9,248 nt of DNA from Cyanobacteria bacterium UBA11370. GTDB lineage: Bacteria > Cyanobacteriota > Cyanobacteriia > Cyanobacteriales > Coleofasciculaceae. Below the pieces are notes generated by a model, which searched no databases, was not told the origin of the DNA, and saw only the letters and a program-made list of their open reading frames with translations. The DNA lies in the NCBI GenBank assembly GCA_003486645.1, contig DNGI01000028.1, positions 505 to 9,752 of the forward strand, written 5' to 3'. The position numbers and the translations under genes are program-made. Of the stretch, positions 1 through 5,817 are shown one piece after another. The stretch's first letter is position 1; each line of letters starts with the position of its first letter.

Positions 1-20
1 TCCCCACTCCCCACTCCCCA
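1..20 (+). repeat. Heptamer tandem repeat (TCCCCAC)n inside lnt
   Basis: Two full TCCCCAC units (1-7, 8-14) and a partial third (15-20) open the window and may continue to the left. They resemble the CCCCA-type heptameric STRR repeats described in filamentous cyanobacteria. They are in the lnt frame, encoding SPLPTPQ, at a place matching the loop between the second and third membrane helices of E. coli Lnt. Confidence 0.75.
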
Positions 21-1515
21 AAAAACGGCGAGGAATCAAAGCCTTCAACAATCAGCTTTATATGGTCTAATTTGGGGTATTGGTTATCATGGTTTAGCCC
101 TGTTTTGGATTACTGGAATTCATCCGATGGATTGGATGGGAGTTCCGTGGCTAGCTAGTATGGCGATCGCTCTTTTCTGCTGGATATTTATCACTCTCTG
201 GGGAGCCATTTTCGTTGCTATTTGGTCAGCCGTAATCACTGTATTGAATAATTCAAAATTCAAACTCCCCTACGGGAACGCCAAGGGCGTACAAAATTCA
301 AAATTCAAAACTCTAACTCGCGTATTAATGGGTACAGCGTTATGGTGTGGCTTAGAAACACTTTGGAGTGTTAGTCCCTTATGGTGGTCTTCGCTATCTT
401 ATACTCAAAGTCCCCATAACTTGGTGATTTTACACCTCGGTCAACTCTCTGGACCTTTAGCTGTCACCGCCGCAATTGTTGCCGTGAATGGATTGATTGC
501 TGAAGCTTTAGTTAGGTATTTACACAATCAAAATTCAAGTTTCACTATACCCAAAACCCCACACCCCACACCCAATCATTACACCGGAATTTCAACTTAC
601 CTAAGTTTAGCACTTGGGTTATTTATTACCCTACACCTGATGGGTTTTGCACTCTACAGCCGTCCTTTAATTCAACTAACAGAAGCGGCAATAAATGTTG
701 GAATTATTCAGGGTAATATTCCCAATCGTATTAAACTTTATCCCGAAGGTTGGCGTAGGGCAATTGAAGGTTATACCAGAGGTTATCAAACGTTAGCAGA
801 TCAAGGAGTTGAGGCAGTACTTACGCCAGAAACAGCCTTACCTTTCTTATGGGATGAACAGGTTCGCCTTCAAAGTTCATTCTATGCAGCGATTTTAAAT
901 AAGGGTATTCTTGCTTGGGTGGGAGCGTTTGGAGAAGAAGAACAAGCCTTTACGAATAGCCTGTTTACAATCACAGGTGAAGGTAAGACATTTAGCCGTT
1001 ATGATAAGGTTAAATTAGTACCGTTGGGAGAATATATTCCGTTTAAAAATGTTGTTGGCGGGTTAGTTAACCGACTTTCTCCCTTAGATATTGACTTACA
1101 ACCCGGTAAAAATAACCAAATTTTTGAAACGCCATTTGGTAAGGCAATTGTGGGAATTTGTTATGAATCAGCATTCCCCAATCATTTCCGCCGTCAAGCA
1201 AAAGCTGGGGGTCAATTTATTCTTACAGCATCTAATAATGCCCATTATAGTGAAACAATGCCAGCCCAACACCATGCTCAAGATGTGATGCGGGCGATAG
1301 AGAGCGATCGCTGGGCGGTGCGAGCTACAAATACAGGATATTCTGGTATTGTAGATCCTCACGGTAAAACTCGATGGTTATCGGGGATTAATACGTATGA
1401 AATTCATAAAGATATCATTTATCGGCGACAAACACAGACGCTTTATGTCCGTTGGGGAGATTGGTTAACGCCTTTGTTATTGGTTGTTGGTTGTTTGTTG
1501 TTAGTTGTTTGTTAG
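1..1515 (+). CDS. lnt: Apolipoprotein N-acyltransferase, 5'-truncated by the window edge
   Basis: Lnt transfers an acyl chain from phospholipid to the N-terminal cysteine of lipoproteins, the last step of lipoprotein maturation, at the periplasmic face of the inner membrane. The frame is open from base 1; an ATG at 127 exists, but the codons before it encode the conserved membrane stretch GLIWGIGYHGLALFWITG, so the true start lies left of the window. Roughly 35-45 residues are probably missing, judged against E. coli Lnt (512 aa). Numbered from the ATG at 127, hydrophobic helices fill residues 1-185, the nitrilase-type domain covers about 190-440, and a final helix follows. The catalytic triad is visible: Glu235 (TPETALP), Lys294 (YDKVKLVPLGEYIP) and Cys345 (GICYES). 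Odd points: three in-frame low-complexity inserts in predicted loops (SPLPTPQ at the left edge, residues 42-61, residues 134-150) and a C-terminus encoded by a heptamer repeat. The stop is TAG at 1513-1515. Identification is firm; activity with the inserts is inferred from the intact triad. Confidence 0.95.
   Translation, partial: SPLPTPQKTARNQSLQQSALYGLIWGIGYHGLALFWITGIHPMDWMGVPWLASMAIALFCWIFITLWGAIFVAIWSAVITVLNNSKFKLPYGNAKGVQNSKFKTLTRVLMGTALWCGLETLWSVSPLWWSSLSYTQSPHNLVILHLGQLSGPLAVTAAIVAVNGLIAEALVRYLHNQNSSFTIPKTPHPTPNHYTGISTYLSLALGLFITLHLMGFALYSRPLIQLTEAAINVGIIQGNIPNRIKLYPEGWRRAIEGYTRGYQTLADQGVEAVLTPETALPFLWDEQVRLQSSFYAAILNKGILAWVGAFGEEEQAFTNSLFTITGEGKTFSRYDKVKLVPLGEYIPFKNVVGGLVNRLSPLDIDLQPGKNNQIFETPFGKAIVGICYESAFPNHFRRQAKAGGQFILTASNNAHYSETMPAQHHAQDVMRAIESDRWAVRATNTGYSGIVDPHGKTRWLSGINTYEIHKDIIYRRQTQTLYVRWGDWLTPLLLVVGCLLLVVC
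163..170. repeat. HIP1 octamer GCGATCGC (one of seven)
   Basis: HIP1 is the highly iterated palindrome over-represented in many cyanobacterial genomes. Exact copies start at 163, 1304, 3990, 4177, 5415, 6088 and 8793. Five lie within genes (lnt twice, CHAT twice, MFS once) and two are intergenic. Their density supports the cyanobacterial assignment. Confidence 0.95.
250..309. repeat. Composite short dispersed repeat inserted in frame in lnt
   Basis: The 15-mer AATTCAAAATTCAAA occurs at 250-264 and again at 295-309, exactly 45 bp apart. It brackets a GC-rich core (265-292) that contains a small hairpin, ACGCC-AAG-GGCGT, at 278-290. The core resembles short dispersed repeats seen in Nostoc-type genomes. 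It is translated in frame as two NSKFK blocks around LPYGNAKGVQ, in the loop between two predicted helices of Lnt. Confidence 0.75.
557..573. repeat. Heptamer tandem repeat (CCCCACA)n inside lnt
   Basis: Two CCCCACA units (557-563, 564-570) and a partial third (571-573) encode TPHPTP in a predicted Lnt loop at residues 144-149 of the ATG-127 numbering. A partial copy of the CAAAATTCAA motif lies just upstream (529-538), so this insert uses the same vocabulary as the one at 250-309. Confidence 0.65.
1477..1515 (+). repeat. Degenerate heptamer array forming the 3' end of lnt
   Basis: The period-7 units are TTATTGG, TTGTTGG, TTGTTTG, TTGTTAG and TTGTTTG, followed by TTAG, ending in the lnt stop codon. 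They encode the last residues of Lnt (LLVVGCLLLVVC). TTGTTGG is the reverse complement of the CCAACAA unit repeated at 2689-2716. Confidence 0.75.
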
Positions 1516-1592
1516 GAGGCTGAACTTTTGAGGTTTTTTATTAAAATAACAATAAAATCTAACATATCATAGCTACCCACAGGGAATGTATC

Positions 1593-2225
1593 ATGGTTCA
1601 AGCCCTAAGAAAACCAATCACTTTTGAAGAGTTTATAGCCTGGTATCCAAATACAGGAGTACGCTACGAACTGCATGATGGGGTCATTGTCGAAATGCCA
1701 AAACCTACCGGGAAACATTCAGATGTAACGGGTTTTCTGATAGAGGAATTAGTTCTAACTATCATTCAGGTAGGGAAACGAGGAATTTGGACAATTCCTA
1801 GAGAATCGATTGTCAAGCCTAGCGACGAAAAATCTGGCTACGAACCAGATATCATCGTTTTAAATCAAGAATTTATAATTACTGAGCCACGCTGGGAGAG
1901 TGAATCAATTATTGAAAATGCCCAGTCGGTCAAATTAATTATTGAAGTGGTTAGCAGTAATTGGCGTGATGATTATTACAAAAAACGTGCTGATTATGAA
2001 GAAATGGGCATTCCCGAATATTGGATTGTTGACTATGCGGCTTTGGGAGGACGGACTTTTATTGGCAATCCTAAAGAACCGACTCTATCCGTTTACCAAT
2101 TAATTGATGGCGAATATCAAGTTACTCAGTTTAAAGGTAATAACCAGATAGTATTACCCACTTTTCCAGAGTTTAATGTGACTGCTGAACAGATTTTTCG
2201 GGCGGGCAAATGCAGTAGGGAATAG
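1593..2225 (+). CDS. Uma2 family (DUF820) PD-(D/E)XK endonuclease-like protein
   Basis: This is a 210-residue protein of the Uma2 family, a restriction-endonuclease-like fold greatly expanded in cyanobacteria; its cellular role is not established. Family landmarks appear in order: FEEFIAWYP near the N-terminus (residues 11-19), YELHDGVIVEMP (25-36), the acidic EPDIIVL with Asp86, LIIEVVSSNWRDDYYKKRADYE with Glu118 and a lysine pair at 130-131, and the hallmark GIPEYWIVD (139-147). The core looks intact, and the length is close to the usual figure of about 190 residues with a slightly longer tail. The ATG at 1593 is preceded by AGGGA at 1581-1585 with a 7-nt gap. The 77 bp after lnt contain an AT-rich weak inverted repeat (TTTTATT at 1536-1542, AATAAAA at 1551-1557) and a possible -10 TATCAT at 1565-1570, so it is probably transcribed separately. 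Target and partner are unknown. Confidence 0.9.
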   Translation: MVQALRKPITFEEFIAWYPNTGVRYELHDGVIVEMPKPTGKHSDVTGFLIEELVLTIIQVGKRGIWTIPRESIVKPSDEKSGYEPDIIVLNQEFIITEPRWESESIIENAQSVKLIIEVVSSNWRDDYYKKRADYEEMGIPEYWIVDYAALGGRTFIGNPKEPTLSVYQLIDGEYQVTQFKGNNQIVLPTFPEFNVTAEQIFRAGKCSRE

Positions 2226-2245
2226 GAACAGATGGCTAACTGCTG

Positions 2246-2527
2246 TCATTGGTTTTGCTCATTAAAAGTCTCAGCCATTGCCATTTCTGCTCTCAATTCA
2301 TCTCCAGACTCGACAAAATAAGGAATCTCATATCTTGCTAGCCGTTGCACGAATTGCCACTTTGAGATTCCTAACAGTTCTGCTCCTTTACCTGCTGAAA
2401 TACGCCTTTGGCGAAATAACTCTAAAGCCACAAGTTCTAGAAGGCAAGGCATTAACTCCGATTCTGGAATATCCAGTGCGCCTAGTAAATCTCTAGGTAG
2501 TTCCAAGCTAACAGTCAGCTTATTCAT
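2246..2527 (-). CDS. UPF0175 family small protein, antitoxin-like
   Basis: This 93-residue protein matches UPF0175 (COG2886) by its core: ELFRQRRISAGKGAELLGISKWQFVQRLARYEIPYF at about 36-71, a helix-turn-helix-like segment. The N-terminus, MNKLTVSLELPRDLLGAL, is typical of the family. Members are often annotated as antitoxins beside a PIN-type (DUF3368) toxin, which would suggest DNA binding and autoregulation. No toxin gene is visible: the gene ends 20 bp from the convergent Uma2 stop, and its upstream neighbour is the CHAT gene. It is therefore an orphan, or a regulator with another role. The ATG at 2525-2527 has no clear Shine-Dalgarno sequence. Two tandem TATAAT-like boxes lie 31-47 bp upstream. 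Family assignment is good; function is inferred. Confidence 0.85.
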   Translation of the reverse strand: MNKLTVSLELPRDLLGALDIPESELMPCLLELVALELFRQRRISAGKGAELLGISKWQFVQRLARYEIPYFVESGDELRAEMAMAETFNEQNQ

Positions 2528-2556
2528 TATTTAAAAAAAGGGATCACCAACCTTAG

Positions 2557-2576
2557 TATTATAGAAATATTATAGA
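2557..2576 (-). promoter_or_regulatory. Tandem TATAAT-like boxes / 11-bp direct repeat upstream of the UPF0175 gene
   Basis: TATTATAGA occurs at 2557-2565 and again at 2568-2576, a direct repeat at 11 bp, about one helical turn. On the minus strand each copy includes TATAAT (2558-2563 and 2569-2574), so these may be -10 elements, an operator for an autoregulating antitoxin-like protein, or both. No good -35 hexamer is visible. Confidence 0.4.
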
Positions 2577-2688
2577 TATTTTTACTCATTCATCACTCAG
2601 GTTAACGGTGTCTATGTTTAATATCAGAGGACTGATAACCATACAGTTCAGTTTAAGTGGGAGCGCTCTTATATAGCGAGACAAACAA

Positions 2689-2716
2689 CCAACAACCAAC
2701 AACCAACAACCAACAA
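2689..2716. repeat. (CCAACAA)x4 heptamer tandem repeat
   Basis: Four exact CCAACAA units lie at 2689-2695, 2696-2702, 2703-2709 and 2710-2716, flanked by degenerate units (CAAACAA at 2682-2688, CTAAACT at 2717-2723). The array sits immediately downstream of the CHAT stop codon. It is the reverse complement of the array ending lnt, and it resembles cyanobacterial STRR heptamer repeats. Confidence 0.9.
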
Positions 2717-2722
2717 CTAAAC

Positions 2723-5362
2723 TTATAGCCAATTTCCAACTAACACAAAGGGTGCCCAATAATAGGGATGTTTTTCGTATTTCGGATTCTGCAAAATCGA
2801 TAACTGAGCCTGACGTAGGGCTTGAGCTTTTGTAATTGAACTACTCGTTAATTCCTTATAGAATTGACCCATGAGTGTTGCCGTTGCTTCATCGCTAACT
2901 GACCATAATGTAGCCAACGTACTACGTGCCCCAGCACGTACCGCTACCCCAGCAATTCCTAATGCGGCTCGTTTATCTCCTTTCGCCGTTTCGCAAGCAC
3001 TTAATACGAGTAATTCAATGGGTTGTGAACGACTGAGATCGCTCGTTTGTAATAAGTTATTTAATTCATTAACATCAATGCGATCGTCCCACGTTAGAAT
3101 GAATGTCCCTTCCGCATTTGAACTGAATTGACCGTGAGTTGCTAAGTGAACCACAGGGAACGAAACACTACTGAGCGCATTTTGAATATTAGCCTTAGTA
3201 AAGTCTTGATTGAATAAAACTTTCGTCGATACAAGAGACTCAATTTCTTTGATTTCAATCTCTACATTAGGGAGAGGAGGAAACTCCTGACGGGCATCTG
3301 AAAGCCCAGCCGTTAAAACTTGTAGCTTACGTTCACCTAGCGGTTTAGGATCTAACAATTCTAGTCCTGGCGCTACAGAAATAGCATACTTTTGAATTAA
3401 AAACTGTTCGCCATCATAGAGAGCAGCCATGGGAATATTCCGCAGAGAACCATCCAAAACAAACACTAATGTTTCCACATTAGTTGCCGATAAATCTCTC
3501 TCAACGGGTCGAATTAACCAATTATAAACTTGCTGGGAAATGTCTAAATAGCTCGAACTAATACGTCGGGTTAAATTTTGGCGTAACTTCGCTAAATCGC
3601 TCTCAATTTGGTCTTGAGTTAGGGCAGTGCTGTAGTGACGTAAGGGTTGTTGGGGTAAGCTGACGATAACTTCAAGACGATCCGGTAAAATAATCGGATA
3701 AATCACAGCAGCTTTGCGGTCAACTGTATCAATTTCTACGCTAGTCGCATTCAAACATGCCGCTCTAAAAAAGTTATCCAATTCCGCCAACTGCAACGAT
3801 TCAATTACCTTACGAGCGCGTTCAAGTTGTTCGGGAGGGGTTTCGGTGTTATTATCTTGTAGGAGTAAACTCACAAATTCTCGATAAACGGGTTCCACGG
3901 CTTCCCGAAAGGAAAACTGTACTTCTGAGTTAATCGCAACCAGATCACTACGCAGAGATTGCAGGGTGTTGATGGCTTCCCCATAAGCGGCGATCGCACC
4001 GTTTGAGTCGTTTTGTACTTTCAGCAGTCGTCCGAGTTGCCATTGCCAGCGATAGGATATGTCAGAGGCATTAATGGCTTGGGAGAGAATTAAGGCTTGT
4101 TGGGTTAAATCTTCAGCATCTGTCCATTGTTGAGTTTCTTCATAGAGTCCACCCAGACTACCAAGCGCCAGAGATAGCGATCGCCGATCTCCTAATGTTT
4201 TTGCTTGTTGTACGGCTTTAGCTAAAATCTGAGCAACGTCCTTTGTAATTTTGCCTTTGTCCATGGTGTTTGGCGTGTCACCAAGAGTCGATGACAATTT
4301 CATCAAACTCATGCCAAAGTTAATCTGGGCGTAGACAGCCGTCTGAGATGGGGGTAAATTAGATAGTTCCGATTGAATTTGGGGTAATAAGGTTTGAGCA
4401 TCCGAAGCGCGTTTCCCTTCAATCAACACACTTAATTGATTCAATCGGGCTTGCAATTGGGTTGTTTTGGAGGTCGATTGAGCGGCTGCTTGTTGGTAGT
4501 AGGTTAATGCCGTATCATTATCCTGTTGAGCGTGGGCAGTATTTCCTAAACTTAAGAGAATTGTGCCTAGATCGTATGGCAATGCTAATTGTTCTGCCAC
4601 CGCCAAACTCTCTTTCAAGATTCGTTCCGATTCTTTGAAATCACCCACTAAACGCAGGACATTACCCAAGCTGAGTAACCCTGTACTTTTAAGTTCCAAG
4701 TCTGGCTGTTGGGCAAGAGTTTGTTCCACCCCCGCTAAGGTTTGCCGCGCCCGCAGGTAAAATCCTAATGCTTGCTGGGCTTGGGCTTGGTTAATTAGGC
4801 ACCCGATCTGACCTTCTTGATCCCCTACTTTACTATAAGTTGCTGCTGCTTGTTGCCAAGTTGTTAAGGCTTGTTCGGCTTGACCTTGAGCTAATTCCAA
4901 ACTACCTTTAGTATTTAGGGCTTGGGCAAGAATTGGTAACTGACTTGAACTGTTATTTTGATGTGCTTCAGTTTGCAACAGGTCGAGGCTGTTGGTAATC
5001 GCTTGAGTCGCTTGGGATAACTCTCCAAGTTGCTGATAGGCTAAGGATAGATAGCTTAGAGCTACAGCCTGGTTGAGTTTGTTGCCTTGAGATTGATAGG
5101 ATTGGGCTGCCTGTTGCCAAACTGTTGCAGCTTGAGAAAATTGCCCCGTTTGGTAGAATTCTCGTCCTTGCTGGAGTAATTGGGACGCATCCGTAGCCGT
5201 TAAGAGAGTAGAGTTGAGTGCTGGTGACGCTGCAATCGTTAACGAAGGTAAGGTTGCTAGAGACGGTTTCAGTCCAATCAATAGTGCCAGACTGACTCCC
5301 AGGAACCAATGTCCCAGCCAGGTTAGACGCTTAGGGAAAAATACAACCCGTTTTCTTGCCAT
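2723..5362 (-). CDS. TPR-repeat protein with C-terminal CHAT protease domain, N-terminal signal/anchor
   Basis: This is an 879-residue protein. CHAT domains are caspase-fold modules (the HetF/separase-like clan) that in characterised members act as cysteine proteases; TPR arrays bind partner proteins. Residues 1-12 are basic (MARKRVVFFPKR), followed by a hydrophobic segment (about 15-31) and a plausible cleavage site after SLA (about 36). About 55-480 are TPR-type helical pairs, clear at GREFYQTGQFSQAATVWQQA and ESERILKESLAVAEQL. The CHAT domain fills about 600-879, with catalytic His743 (VVHLATHGQF) and Cys790 (LVLSACETAKGD), then GVAVRAGARSTLATLWSV and the conserved C-terminal YYWAPFVLVGNW. 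I chose the ATG at 5360-5362 because GGAAAGG lies 6 nt upstream; the frame opens earlier with TTG at 5404, but no ribosome site precedes that codon. The 3' end touches a heptamer repeat. A catalytically competent protein is likely; substrate and compartment are inferred. It is not claimed to be HetF itself. Confidence 0.92.
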   Translation of the reverse strand: MARKRVVFFPKRLTWLGHWFLGVSLALLIGLKPSLATLPSLTIAASPALNSTLLTATDASQLLQQGREFYQTGQFSQAATVWQQAAQSYQSQGNKLNQAVALSYLSLAYQQLGELSQATQAITNSLDLLQTEAHQNNSSSQLPILAQALNTKGSLELAQGQAEQALTTWQQAAATYSKVGDQEGQIGCLINQAQAQQALGFYLRARQTLAGVEQTLAQQPDLELKSTGLLSLGNVLRLVGDFKESERILKESLAVAEQLALPYDLGTILLSLGNTAHAQQDNDTALTYYQQAAAQSTSKTTQLQARLNQLSVLIEGKRASDAQTLLPQIQSELSNLPPSQTAVYAQINFGMSLMKLSSTLGDTPNTMDKGKITKDVAQILAKAVQQAKTLGDRRSLSLALGSLGGLYEETQQWTDAEDLTQQALILSQAINASDISYRWQWQLGRLLKVQNDSNGAIAAYGEAINTLQSLRSDLVAINSEVQFSFREAVEPVYREFVSLLLQDNNTETPPEQLERARKVIESLQLAELDNFFRAACLNATSVEIDTVDRKAAVIYPIILPDRLEVIVSLPQQPLRHYSTALTQDQIESDLAKLRQNLTRRISSSYLDISQQVYNWLIRPVERDLSATNVETLVFVLDGSLRNIPMAALYDGEQFLIQKYAISVAPGLELLDPKPLGERKLQVLTAGLSDARQEFPPLPNVEIEIKEIESLVSTKVLFNQDFTKANIQNALSSVSFPVVHLATHGQFSSNAEGTFILTWDDRIDVNELNNLLQTSDLSRSQPIELLVLSACETAKGDKRAALGIAGVAVRAGARSTLATLWSVSDEATATLMGQFYKELTSSSITKAQALRQAQLSILQNPKYEKHPYYWAPFVLVGNWL

Positions 5363-5368
5363 ATTTTT

Positions 5369-5375
5369 CCTTTCC
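5369..5375 (-). promoter_or_regulatory. Ribosome binding site deciding the CHAT start
   Basis: GGAAAGG on the minus strand, 6 nt before the ATG at 5362. A second AAAGGAG lies about a dozen bases further upstream. Neither serves the upstream TTG at 5404, which favours the 879-residue product beginning MARKRVV. Confidence 0.7.
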
Positions 5376-5706
5376 AAACTCCTTTGCCAACGTGGGTGAG
5401 GCAATTTATGTCGTGCGATCGCTGATTTTTTAGGTCAGCCTGGGAGGAGATAGGAGGGTTTGGGATGTAGAGTGTTGCAAAACCATTCCTTACCTCCGAT
5501 ACTCTTCCCCTATCATATTATAAGGAGCATATCTAAAAACCCCGTGTCTTTAGACCGGATAGGACGTACTGTAACACAAGCAGAGGCAGAAGTTAATCAT
5601 TTAAAAATCTAAAAACTGATTGGTAGATCATTAAACTGCGAATTTCTGAGAACGTTTTATGATTTTTCCTCCCTGGTAAGCTTCTAGAACCCAATCCAAC
5701 TCGAAA

Positions 5707-5728
5707 TTCGCCTTACAACTAAGGCGGA
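5707..5728 (+). promoter_or_regulatory. Hairpin in the MFS leader region
   Basis: CGCCTTA (5709-5715), loop CAAC, TAAGGCG (5720-5726) form a perfect 7-bp stem. It extends to 9 bp with a T-G wobble and a T-A pair. It lies about 90 bp before the MFS start and has no T-tract after it, so it is more likely an operator or leader structure than a terminator. No known regulator motif was recognised. Confidence 0.4.
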
Positions 5729-5817
5729 GTATTTGTTCGTGGATTCCCCCTCCCATCGCACGCCGCTGTCAAGATGTGGCGCTGGTGATCAAGTTTTGAG
5801 GACGGGAGAATTTCACG

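Larger units (their letters stand above)
2528..2722. other. Spacer between the UPF0175 and CHAT genes
   Basis: No coding sequence is seen in these 195 bp. From left to right they hold the AT-rich promoter-like direct repeat (2557-2576), a hairpin TATCAG-AGGA-CTGATA (2622-2637) without a T-tract, the 8-bp palindrome GAGCGCTC (2661-2668), and the CCAACAA heptamer array directly against the CHAT stop codon. The hairpin could attenuate read-through from the CHAT gene, but nothing decides this. Confidence 0.5.
5363..5817. other. Divergent intergenic region between the CHAT and MFS genes
   Basis: About 455 bp with no convincing gene. It holds the CHAT ribosome site, a HIP1 octamer (5415-5422), and a TATAAT on the minus strand at 5517-5522, about 155 bp before the CHAT start, as a possible -10 without an obvious -35. 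It also holds an imperfect hairpin CCG-GTCT-TT-AGAC-CGG with one bulged T (5542-5558), a 22-codon GTG frame at 5544-5612 (not called as a gene), and a clean hairpin at 5707-5728. A pyrimidine-rich stretch around 5741-5757 precedes the MFS start. Confidence 0.5.

Noticed and set aside
127..129. ATG at 127 as the start of lnt
   Set aside because: The codons upstream are open to the edge and encode conserved Lnt membrane sequence, so this is an internal methionine.
1091..1362. Short frames on both strands inside lnt
   Set aside because: They overlap the catalytic domain of lnt in other frames and show no ribosome site or family motif.
2689..2716. CCAACAA array as a CRISPR-like array
   Set aside because: The units are 7 bp with no spacers; it is a simple tandem heptamer.
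2871..3131. 86-residue frame on the plus strand within the CHAT domain
   Set aside because: It is an antisense shadow of a strongly conserved coding region.
4968..5309. 113-residue minus-strand frame overlapping the CHAT gene N-terminal half
   Set aside because: It is a same-strand out-of-frame opening within the TPR region; composition and lack of a start signal argue against it.
5363..5404. N-terminal extension of the CHAT protein starting at TTG 5404
   Set aside because: The TTG has no Shine-Dalgarno, while the ATG at 5362 has one and directly precedes a proper signal-like segment.
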